Origin: Andeanibacterium sp036384795
GTDB taxonomy: Bacteria; Pseudomonadota; Alphaproteobacteria; Sphingomonadales; Sphingomonadaceae
NCBI GenBank assembly: GCA_036384795.1
Contig: DASVLP010000037.1
Span: 124,001-188,000, forward strand
DNA: 64,000 nucleotides
Direction: 5' to 3'
Below are positions 11,195-18,023 of this stretch, in pieces. Position numbers and translations under genes: made by a program. The notes beneath the pieces were generated by a model that worked only from the letters and a program-made list of their open reading frames with translations, did no database searches and had not been told where the DNA came from. The stretch's first letter is position 1, and each line of letters begins with the position of its first letter.

Positions 11195-11452
11195 ATGCGA
11201 CCTCGCCAAGCCCGCGCCGCCCGCCTCAACCCGGCGCGCGGCCTGGTCACCGGCACGGTCTGCGACGTGCGCGTCGAGCAGATCGAGGAACCGACCATGC
11301 GCCTGATCCGCATCTTCGGAAGCGAAGCTGAGCGCAACTCACAAACAGGTGGACGAGCTGGCGGAAGCGAAGCTGGCCCGCAGGGCCTACGGGAGGGCGA
11401 TGGAGAGGATTTTGCGGGGGGAGGGGGAGGGGAGGAATGGGTTAGCCACTAA
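11195..11452 (+). pseudogene. Decayed partial copy of the DUF2200 gene
   Basis: The stretch 11211-11436 repeats the 3' half of the gene at 10225 (RLNPARxLVTGTVCxVRVEQIEE, MRLIRI). It is then disrupted by extra DNA containing a 13-base direct repeat, GGAAGCGAAGCTG, at 11318 and 11363, which shifts the frame. The lost C-terminus (DELAEAKL, GRAMERIL) is readable in another frame from 11349. The 5' half is missing. It begins just after parE, so parDE is flanked by a complete copy and a partial copy. Confidence 0.8.
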
Positions 11453-12114
11453 ACCACGCCTTCCGCTGTGCCATCGTCTCCTGTCGCGATTTGGTCGCTT
11501 TGAGCTAACTCGTCGATTCCGGCCGCCATCTCGCCGTTTTCAGTCACAGGCATCTCGGCGGAAGCACCTTCTACAGGAGCCGTTATCGTCCCACCGACAG
11601 TATGCGGTGGGTCAAGAGCTACGCGCCCTAAATAATTAAGTGCGCGATCTTGGAAGTGTTCTTTATAGGGGGACGAAAGACATGCGCGTCGCTTAGCCGT
11701 TCCATTTTGAAACTGACAAATGACTTGCTGATACTGCATTACAAAGAAACGCCTAAAATCAACTAGTAGGTCAGGAATACCGGTTTTTTCAAGATCGATC
11801 GCAACATCGCAAGCTTGAAGAACATGAAAGCGATCGTGGTCGTTCTTTTTGGCGAATGACCACAATGTAGAGTTGAGTTGCGCCTCTTTTCGTCCGGCTT
11901 CAGCCGGACTGGCTGGAAAGAATAGCACGGGACATCGGTCCCCTAAGGGCTCACTATGAAAACGATCAAGGTCACAATCTTGCCCGGCGATGACAACAAA
12001 TTCATATTCGGGACCCAGAAGATCGTCGGTACTAGGATCGTAGATATAATTGGTTAGAGAGGAGAGAATTTCTCCTTGCCGAAGTGCAGCGCTTATGTCG
12101 GGAGAAAAATACAC
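11449..12114 (-). CDS. Uncharacterised cassette protein with QDCDLD motif
   Basis: A 221-residue soluble protein without signal peptide or membrane span. I cannot name the family. Recognisable blocks are an N-terminal GEILSSL, a hydrophobic strand running into GQDCDLD, then RFHVLQACD, LVDFRRFF and RRACLSSPYKEHF. I recall similar blocks in unnamed accessory-region proteins, but I cannot verify that. The C-terminal 45 residues are low-complexity and acidic. It starts with GTG directly after the TGA of the gene upstream, with no spacer, implying coupled translation. The DNA is visibly AT-richer than its neighbours, which suggests transfer. Confidence 0.65.
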   Translation of the reverse strand: MYFSPDISAALRQGEILSSLTNYIYDPSTDDLLGPEYEFVVIAGQDCDLDRFHSEPLGDRCPVLFFPASPAEAGRKEAQLNSTLWSFAKKNDHDRFHVLQACDVAIDLEKTGIPDLLVDFRRFFVMQYQQVICQFQNGTAKRRACLSSPYKEHFQDRALNYLGRVALDPPHTVGGTITAPVEGASAEMPVTENGEMAAGIDELAQSDQIATGDDGTAEGVV

Positions 12115-12525
12115 TCACTCGCGATCCAGCGTGACTGGGTCGGCCTTATAAGCTTTAATCTTCCGGGCCATCTGCTTTATCGGCTTATGAATCTGATCAT
12201 CGTCCAAGGAGTCGCGAAGACTCCAATAAAAGCTATCGACGAGGAAATCACAAGCGTCCTGCAGCTCCTCTTGTAGGAGGCGCTGAATGATCGCGATAGA
12301 TACCAGCCGCCGAACGGCATCGTCTGGCGCACTTTCGTTGTCCGAACCCGTCGCATCAACATGCGTTATAAAGCGGATTGATCCCGCATCCCATTCGTCA
12401 GTGGTCGTAATGGGGGAAAGAGAATTTAAAGCCTTAATGGAGGGCCAATTTGAGTCGCTCAGAAATTGCCCACTGAAAGGCACTTCCACTGTATCCGTGG
12501 AGTCGTTCGATAGCCCTGTAGACAT
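12115..12525 (-). CDS. Uncharacterised middle protein of the AT-rich cassette
   Basis: A 136-residue protein I do not recognise. It has no signal or membrane span. The C-terminal half is helical (LVSIAIIQRLLQEELQDACDFLVDSF) and ends in a basic, lysine-rich tail. I chose the ATG at 12525 because GGAG lies 7 bases upstream; the frame is open to 12567. That start overlaps the end of the TIGR04255-type gene by 92 bases in a different frame, an unusually long overlap. If the overlap is rejected, a GTG at 12483 would give 122 residues. Its stop abuts the next gene's start codon. Confidence 0.6.
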   Translation of the reverse strand: MSTGLSNDSTDTVEVPFSGQFLSDSNWPSIKALNSLSPITTTDEWDAGSIRFITHVDATGSDNESAPDDAVRRLVSIAIIQRLLQEELQDACDFLVDSFYWSLRDSLDDDQIHKPIKQMARKIKAYKADPVTLDRE

Positions 12526-13234
12526 CACTAATCTCCAGTCGCTCGTCTGCGACATAGTCGAAATCAAGAACGTAACACACTTCTTCGTCGCCTTTTATCG
12601 ACCCAAGGCCATGCACGAAATTCATCCGATCTGGGCTCTCGGGGATCAAGCAACTGACGTTCTTTTGAACTCCAGCGACATTTTCCGCCCAGCCTTCTTC
12701 CATGAGCTCCCCTGCCACCATAGGGTTTAGTAATTCCGACCATGGGACATTTTCCAAGCTTAACTTTGATCGTTGAATGATATTTCGATAACGGAGCCCT
12801 GCCCTTTCAAAAAAACTAGGTGAATATATTTTGATAAAAGCCTCAACCGCGATGTTCACATTCTCTTTGAAAGCATCCCAATCTTGGTAAGATAGGCAAT
12901 TAATAGCAATATTCTTCGAAGTTAGTGTGATAGAATTAACCTTATCTTCAGTTTTAAAAACATATTTTGGCTTTGGAAGGGCGTTGGACAATATTTTAGA
13001 AACTTGCTCTGGCAAGTTCGGAAGGTTGAGAGAAGCTGCTCTTTCAAAACCGGGAAAAGCTTTCCGCACTTGCTCTTGGAATTCCGAAGGAACGTCTGCA
13101 TCCACCCGCAGAATCGTGGGGAACCGAAGCTCACAGACGACTTCGAACAGCGGATTGTTCGCGAAAACCTTACGCTCAACGAGAGGGAATGGGAGCAATG
13201 CTTCCGCCATGTTCAAGCTGCTAACCTCAGCCAT
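12434..13234 (-). CDS. TIGR04255-type family protein
   Basis: A 266-residue protein that fits the sporadically distributed TIGR04255 family by pattern: an N-terminal NPLFEVVCELRF, a middle section where a strand is followed by CLSYQDWDAF, then YSPSFFERAGLRYRN, and a C-terminal AIERLHGYSGSAFQWAISERL. The family's function is unknown. It is the first gene of a three-gene AT-rich minus-strand set whose members overlap or abut. Two starts are possible, ATG at 13234 or 13210, and neither has a good ribosome site. Assignment is by memory of the family pattern, not by a search. Confidence 0.75.
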   Translation of the reverse strand: MAEVSSLNMAEALLPFPLVERKVFANNPLFEVVCELRFPTILRVDADVPSEFQEQVRKAFPGFERAASLNLPNLPEQVSKILSNALPKPKYVFKTEDKVNSITLTSKNIAINCLSYQDWDAFKENVNIAVEAFIKIYSPSFFERAGLRYRNIIQRSKLSLENVPWSELLNPMVAGELMEEGWAENVAGVQKNVSCLIPESPDRMNFVHGLGSIKGDEEVCYVLDFDYVADERLEISDVYRAIERLHGYSGSAFQWAISERLKLALH

Positions 13235-13365
13235 AAACGACGCATCAGGGTCCGCATAGCGCAGCCGATTGCCCGAAACGGGTACTTAAGTCCACAGCTC
13301 TTTCCACAGCGAAGAGATAGGCTCAGAGCGACGCGATTCAACTCGAACCTACTTAATCCCACTCC

Positions 13366-13391
13366 GGAACCCCAACACCCCCGTGCCCGTT
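13366..13391 (+). promoter_or_regulatory. EcfG-type general stress promoter
   Basis: GGAAC at 13366-13370 is followed after exactly 17 bases by CGTT at 13388-13391. This is the alphaproteobacterial EcfG consensus. It lies 49 bases upstream of the start of the small secreted-protein gene at 13441, so that gene is probably part of the general stress response. Confidence 0.75.
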
Positions 13392-13440
13392 CTACGCGGC
13401 GAGGCTCCCACAGCGCCTCGGCCACAGGAAAGGCGTACTT

Positions 13441-13785
13441 ATGACATCGAAGCTCGTTATCGGCCTTGCGGCCTCGGCGCTCGGGATCGGGGCGCTCGGG
13501 ATTGCCGGCGGGGCGGCGGCGCAAGTTACCACGACCAGCACCACCCACATGGATGCGAACGGCGCCGTGCATACCACCACCACCAACTCCAGCCCGGGCG
13601 GCACGAAGTCGATCCGCACGGTCGACCGGCCCGACGGCACCCGGGTCGTCACCCGCACCGCCACCGACAATGCCGGCGATGCGCGCACGGTGAAGCACGA
13701 GGTCGGCTCCAACGAATACAAGGTCTGCCACCGCGTGTGGCGCCACGGCGTGCGCGTGCGGCGCTGCACCACGCATTACCGCTGA
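13441..13785 (+). CDS. Small secreted protein, stress-promoter driven
   Basis: A 114-residue exported protein of unknown function. A signal peptide runs to about residue 28 (ending GGAAAQ). The mature part is rich in Thr, Asp and Gly, with repeated TTT/NGAVHTTTTN patterns and a short basic C-terminus that contains two cysteines (CHRVWRHGVRVRRC), which could form a disulphide. A ribosome site (AGGAAAGG) precedes the ATG. The upstream EcfG-type promoter points to a role in the stressed envelope. Confidence 0.75.
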   Translation: MTSKLVIGLAASALGIGALGIAGGAAAQVTTTSTTHMDANGAVHTTTTNSSPGGTKSIRTVDRPDGTRVVTRTATDNAGDARTVKHEVGSNEYKVCHRVWRHGVRVRRCTTHYR

Positions 13786-14437
13786 GCCTAGGCAGGACGG
13801 CTGCGGCCGCGCAGGGTCGCGACCTCGCGCGCTTCCCCTCCGTCAGCCGCCCGGCGGCGGCTGCCACCTCCCCATTCCGGCGGAACGGGGAGGATCGGGG
13901 GGGGGGCGGGGCGGTTTTCATTTTCCTACAGGGCCCTGCCGCGCGTAGAGGAACCGGTTCTTTCTCCTTCGCACGAGGAGCGGACCCGATGGCCGACAAC
14001 GTTGACTCCGATCCTTTCCGTTTCCGCGGAGCGCGATGGGGCGCTGTTGCCGGTGACGGACCGGAGCGGCGCGGGCTCGTTTTCCGCCGGCCGAAAAGAG
14101 GTTCGGAGCCTTGGGGGGCGGGGGTTTTCCCGATCGTCGCTGGGCGAGCGAGCAACATCGTCGAAATCGTTGTGGATCCTCGAGATCCACCATCCGCGAT
14201 ATGGGCGATTTTTGCGATGTTGGCGCGTTGCGCCTGTCTTGGGCGCGAGGGGGACCCATGGCGAGCGCGACCATTGGGACCATTCGATACCGCTCCGGCA
14301 GAATGCCTGTCGCGCGCACAAGGCCACTAGCAACGTCCGCGCATTCCGGGCATAGTCAATTTCGAGGGTTGCGCCGCGCGCCGGATCGGTGCTTGAGGCG
14401 TGGCCACGACGAACGAGAATCGGATAGGGAGACCGTA
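13786..14437. other. Gene-poor gap with one hairpin
   Basis: A 652-base stretch without a gene I can support. It contains a hairpin at 13867-13893. An ORF at 13989-14330 has a plausible ribosome site (GAGGAG) but resembles no protein and has implausible composition, so I do not call it. The last 100 bases should hold the promoter of the CHRD gene. Confidence 0.5.
13867..13893. repeat. Short GC-rich palindrome
   Basis: Two 12-base arms, CCTCCCCATTCC and GGAACGGGGAGG, pair with one wobble around a 3-base loop. A G-run rather than a T-run follows, so it is not a plus-strand terminator. It resembles the hairpins of the REP-type units elsewhere in the window. Confidence 0.55.
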
Positions 14438-14902
14438 ATGCGCAATGTCCTGAAACCCGCCGTGCTGATGCTTTCGGGCGCGCTTGGAGCGGTCGCGCTC
14501 GCCGGCCCGGCCACCGCGCAGTTCGGCCCCCCGCCCAACCTGCCCGACATGGTCAACCACAACCCGATCCTCTATGCCGATCTCGACGACGGCGGGCCCG
14601 GGCAGTTCACCGGGGTGCTCGACCCCGCGACCAACCAGTTGTGCTACATGATCAACGTGCCGGGGATGGACGCGACCGCGGCCCACATCCATGTCGGCAC
14701 CGCCGGGCAGGACGGCGCGCCGGTGGTGCCGCTCGCCACGCCCAAGGGCGGGGCCAGCGGCGCGTGCGCCACGCTGAAGCCGGATATCGCCAAGGCGCTG
14801 GTGAGCAATCCCGCCGGCTATTACGTGAACGTCCACACCGCCGCCTACCCGATGGGTGCGACCCGCGGGCAGCTGAAGGTCTACGATCCGAACAAGAAGT
14901 AA
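14438..14902 (+). CDS. Secreted CHRD domain protein
   Basis: A 154-residue exported protein with a signal peptide to about residue 28 (ending GPATAQ). The mature protein is a single CHRD domain: LDPATNQLCYMINV, then AAHIHVGTAGQDGAPVV, and the closing NPAGYYVNVHTAAYPMGATRGQL, which is the diagnostic end of the fold. CHRD domains are found in chordin and in many bacterial secreted proteins whose role is unclear. It stands alone, with long spacers on both sides. The frame is open far upstream, but only this start gives a signal peptide. Confidence 0.88.
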   Translation: MRNVLKPAVLMLSGALGAVALAGPATAQFGPPPNLPDMVNHNPILYADLDDGGPGQFTGVLDPATNQLCYMINVPGMDATAAHIHVGTAGQDGAPVVPLATPKGGASGACATLKPDIAKALVSNPAGYYVNVHTAAYPMGATRGQLKVYDPNKK

Positions 14903-14978
14903 GCCGCAAGGGGCCGGGCGCGGCCGCGAAGGCGCGCCCGCCCGACGGCCGGAATGCGGTTGGTTGGTTGACTGCCGG

Positions 14979-15521
14979 CTAGTCGAGCAGCGCGAGGCTG
15001 ACGCGCGCCTCGCCGTGGCCCATGATGCCGAGCTCGCGCGCGGCGGCCTGGCTGAGGTCGATCACCCGGCCGCCCGAGTAGGGGCCGCGATCGTTGATCC
15101 GCACCACCACCGAACGCCCGGTGCGCTCGTCGGTCACCCGCACGTGGCTGCCGAGCGGCAGGCTGCGGTGCGCGGCGGTGAGGTCGCTGGGATCGAAGCG
15201 CTCGCCGCTGGCGGTGCGGTGGCCGGCGAGCTCGGCGCCGTACCAGCTCGCAAGGCCTGCGCCGACCGCCTGGCCTTCCGGCTCGGACGCGTCGGGCTGG
15301 GGCGCGGGCAGGGCGCTCACGTCGACCGCGCCGGCGGAAACCTGGGGCGAGGCGGGGGTCGCCGCGTAAGGGGCGAAGCTGTCGGCGAAGCTCGCGCTGC
15401 CGGCGAGCTGGCGGGCCTGATCGCGGGCGACGCCCGGGGTCGCAATGCTGCCGCTCACGAGCAGCAGCATCGCGCCCGTCCATGCCGCTCGTCGCGCGGC
15501 CGTTCCCGTCCCGTGCCTCAT
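14979..15521 (-). CDS. RlpA-like septal ring lytic transglycosylase family protein
   Basis: A 180-residue envelope protein. Residues about 1-35 form an export signal. The C-terminal 90 residues are an RlpA-type double-psi beta-barrel: GLASWYGAELAGHRTASGERFD, then TAAHRSLPLGSHVRVTD, VVVRINDRGPY and VIDLSQAAARELGI. RlpA cleaves denuded peptidoglycan glycan strands at the septum. There is no lipobox cysteine and no SPOR domain here, so this is a short member and need not be the main RlpA. The start was placed 20 codons inside the frame, where the signal sequence begins. Confidence 0.88.
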   Translation of the reverse strand: MRHGTGTAARRAAWTGAMLLLVSGSIATPGVARDQARQLAGSASFADSFAPYAATPASPQVSAGAVDVSALPAPQPDASEPEGQAVGAGLASWYGAELAGHRTASGERFDPSDLTAAHRSLPLGSHVRVTDERTGRSVVVRINDRGPYSGGRVIDLSQAAARELGIMGHGEARVSLALLD

Positions 15522-16272
15522 GGGCAGGGCGGTACCGCGGATCGGCGGGCGTGTCACACCGCGGCAACGGATGGCCGACACATGTGCTCCGTTCGTCGCC
15601 GGACGCGGTCATAAATCCGACGAGTTGAGGAACCGGCAGTCGGCGGAAGGAAGCGGAATGCGCGAATCGGCTGGTGGCGCGGTGAGGGAGGCCGGCAGAA
15701 GCGGGGCGCGCAAATGGGGCCGGCATTGCTGCCGACCCCACTCGCACCGGTCGCTTTCGCCGGCGTTTCCCCTTCGCGAGAGCCCCGCAAGGCTCGTTCG
15801 AAGGCTGTGTCGCCCGGCGCTCGCGCCGGCATCCGGTTCCGTCAGGCGGCGAGAAGGATGCAAAGCACCTTTCCTGCCGGCCTGGCGGTTCCGAGACCGG
15901 AATTCCCGTGGGGGCTCAGTGCTTCATCTGGCCGCAGCCCGGCCGAAACCGCGCCGCTTCCATCCACGCCGAGCCGGAAGTTCCGGCCTGCCGGTGGCGG
16001 GCCTGCCGCTGCTCTTTTCCGCCGGCTGCGCGTCGATCCGAAGATCGCCGCGAACAGACCGGCTTCAGGGCCGCGCGGTATTCGCCACCGCCTCGAAGCT
16101 TTCCGGCCTTACCGTTCCCGTCCGGTTTTGACGCCTTCAGAAGAACGATCCGGTCTTCTCGCTCCGATGAATGGAAGGTGCGCCGGGCGCCCGAGTCGTT
16201 CAAGCTTTGCAAGGCCGAGTTATCCACTATCCCCCGATTTGTCGGTGGATAAGGGTGGATAACTTTCCGGCC
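15522..16272. other. Gene-free gap between rlpA-like gene and argG
   Basis: These 751 bases hold no gene I can support. They contain several short palindromes: 15716-15739 (10-base arms, one mismatch) and 15814-15829 (CCGGCGC-TC-GCGCCGG). There is also an inverted repeat with DnaA-box-like sequence at 16218-16264. Open frames here have no recognisable protein content and poor starts. Confidence 0.5.
16218..16264. other. Inverted repeat with three DnaA-box-like sites
   Basis: The perfect 10-base arms AGTTATCCAC (16218-16227) and GTGGATAACT (16255-16264) sit just downstream of argG. Within them are three 8-of-9 matches to the DnaA box TTATCCACA: at 16220-16228 on the plus strand, and at 16244-16252 and 16254-16262 on the minus strand. 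It may be a hairpin or a DnaA-binding cluster. Confidence 0.5.
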
Positions 16273-17499
16273 CTACTTGTCGGCCTGCGCATCCCGCCGC
16301 GCCAGCAGGCGCAGGCGCAGGGCGTTCAACTGGATGAAGCCCTCGGCGTCCTTCTGATCGTAGGCGCCGGCGTCGTCCTCGAAGGTCACGTGCCGCTCCG
16401 AATAGAGGCTGTCGGGCGATTTGCGCCCGACCACGCCGGCGCTGCCCTTGTAGAGCTTCAGGCGCACGGTGCCGTTCACCCGTGCCTGGCTGTGGTCGAT
16501 CGCCGCCTGCAGCATCTCGCGCTCGGGGCTGAACCAGAAGCCGTTGTAGATCAGCTCGGCATAGCGCGGCATCAGCTCGTCCTTGAGATGCGCGGCGCCG
16601 CGGTCGAGGGTGATCTGCTCGATCCCGCGGTGCGCGCGAGCGTAGATCTCGCCGCCCGGCGTCTCGTACATCCCACGGCTTTTCATGCCGACGAAGCGGT
16701 TCTCGACAAGGTCGAGCCGGCCGATGCCGTGCTTGCGGCCAAGATCGTTAAGCGCGGCGAGCAGCGCCGCCGGGCTCAGCGCCTCGCCGTTGAGCGCGAC
16801 GCCGTCGCCGCGCTCGAAATCGATGGTGATGTACTCGGGCGCGTCGGGCGCGTCCTCGGGGTCGACGGTGCGGGAATAGACGTAGTCCGGCACTTCCTGC
16901 CAGGGATCCTCAAGCACTTTGCCTTCGCTCGAGGTGTGCAGCAGGTTCGCGTCCGTCGAGAACGGGCTCTCGCCGCGTTTGTCCTTGGGCACCGGAATCT
17001 GGTGCTGCTCGGCCCAGGCGATGAGGGCGGTGCGGCTGGTCAGGTCCCACTCGCGCCACGGGGCGATCACCTTGATGCCCGGGTCGAGCGCGTAGGCCGA
17101 AAGCTCGAAACGCACCTGGTCGTTGCCCTTGCCGGTCGCGCCGTGGGCGATCGCATCGGCGCCGGTCTCGTGCGCGATCTCGATCAGCCGCTTCGAGATC
17201 AGCGGCCGGGCGATCGAGGTTCCGAGCAGGTAGTCACCCTCGTAGCGGGCGTTGGCGCGCATCATCGGAAACACGAAGTCGCGCACGAACTCCTCGCGCA
17301 GATCGTCGATGTAGATGCGCCCGTCCGGAATGCCCATCAGCCGCGCCTTCGCGCGCGCTGGCTCGAGTTCCTCGCCCTGGCCGAGATCGGCGGTGAAGGT
17401 GACGACTTCGCAGCCGTAGGTCACCTGCAGCCATTTGAGGATCACCGAAGTGTCGAGCCCGCCCGAATAGGCGAGGACGACTCGTTTGATATCGGACAT
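16273..17499 (-). CDS. argG: Argininosuccinate synthase
   Basis: A 408-residue enzyme that joins citrulline and aspartate using ATP, the penultimate step of arginine synthesis. The ATP-pyrophosphatase loop YSGGLDTS is at residues 11-18. Further family blocks are LGQGEELEPARAKA, AHGATGKGNDQVRFEL, YSRTVDPEDAPDAPEY and ENRFVGMKSRGMYETPGG. The length is normal. It stands alone here, with the DUF1801 gene divergent across an 82-base spacer. Confidence 0.97.
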   Translation of the reverse strand: MSDIKRVVLAYSGGLDTSVILKWLQVTYGCEVVTFTADLGQGEELEPARAKARLMGIPDGRIYIDDLREEFVRDFVFPMMRANARYEGDYLLGTSIARPLISKRLIEIAHETGADAIAHGATGKGNDQVRFELSAYALDPGIKVIAPWREWDLTSRTALIAWAEQHQIPVPKDKRGESPFSTDANLLHTSSEGKVLEDPWQEVPDYVYSRTVDPEDAPDAPEYITIDFERGDGVALNGEALSPAALLAALNDLGRKHGIGRLDLVENRFVGMKSRGMYETPGGEIYARAHRGIEQITLDRGAAHLKDELMPRYAELIYNGFWFSPEREMLQAAIDHSQARVNGTVRLKLYKGSAGVVGRKSPDSLYSERHVTFEDDAGAYDQKDAEGFIQLNALRLRLLARRDAQADK

Positions 17500-17581
17500 G
17501 GTTTCCCGTCGCTCTGCTTGCCGTTAGGATCGCGCCGCGCCCCTAGGGCAGTGCGGCGGGCGCGGCAAGGGGAGCGCGCGC

Positions 17582-18019
17582 ATGGCGAAGGCGGAAGTCA
17601 AGACCAAGGCCACGCAGGCCAGCCCGGCGAAGTTCATCGCGGGGTTGCCGGACGCGCGCCGACGCGACGAGGCGAGAGCGCTCGATGCGATCTACCGGCG
17701 CGTCACCGGGCTCGAGCCGAAGATGTGGGGGCCATCGATCATCGGCTACGGCAGCTACCGCTACAAATACGCCAGCGGGCGCGCGGGCGAGATTTGCCGC
17801 GCGGGCTTCAGCCCGCGCAAGCCGGCACTGACGCTCTACCTGCAGGGTGACTACGGCGCCCGCCAGGCCGAAGCCGACGTGCTGTTCACGAGGCTCGGCC
17901 AGCACCGCACCGGCAAAGCTTGCCTCTACGTCAAGCGGCTCGACCAGGTGGACCTCGCCGCACTCGAAGGGCTGGTCGCGCTGAGTTGGGAGCTGGCGAA
18001 CGAGCGGCATCCCGAATAG
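17582..18019 (+). CDS. DUF1801 domain protein
   Basis: A 145-residue cytoplasmic protein with the DUF1801 (YdhG-like) pattern: RDEARALDAIYRRVTGLEPKMWGPSIIGYGSYRYKY near residues 28-63, then FSPRKPALTLYL and GKACLYVKRLDQVDLAAL. The function is unknown, although related domains bind metal or small molecules. GGGGAG lies 7 bases upstream of the ATG. It converges on the CFA-type methyltransferase gene, whose stop is 4 bases away. Confidence 0.85.
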   Translation: MAKAEVKTKATQASPAKFIAGLPDARRRDEARALDAIYRRVTGLEPKMWGPSIIGYGSYRYKYASGRAGEICRAGFSPRKPALTLYLQGDYGARQAEADVLFTRLGQHRTGKACLYVKRLDQVDLAALEGLVALSWELANERHPE

Positions 18020-18023
18020 CTGC

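Noticed and set aside
13989..14330. A 113-codon frame with a GAGGAG ribosome site
   Set aside because: The translation is low in normal residue patterns, has no hydrophobic core and no resemblance to any family. I left it as part of the gap.
15916..16227. A 103-codon minus-strand frame next to the DnaA-box-like repeat
   Set aside because: The translation is Arg/Gly/Ser-rich with no pattern, its upstream region lacks a ribosome site, and it overlaps the inverted repeat.
16218..16264. Chromosome origin at the DnaA-like cluster
   Set aside because: No dnaA, dnaN, hemE or parAB gene is in the window, there is no AT-rich unwinding region, and all boxes have a mismatch at the last base.
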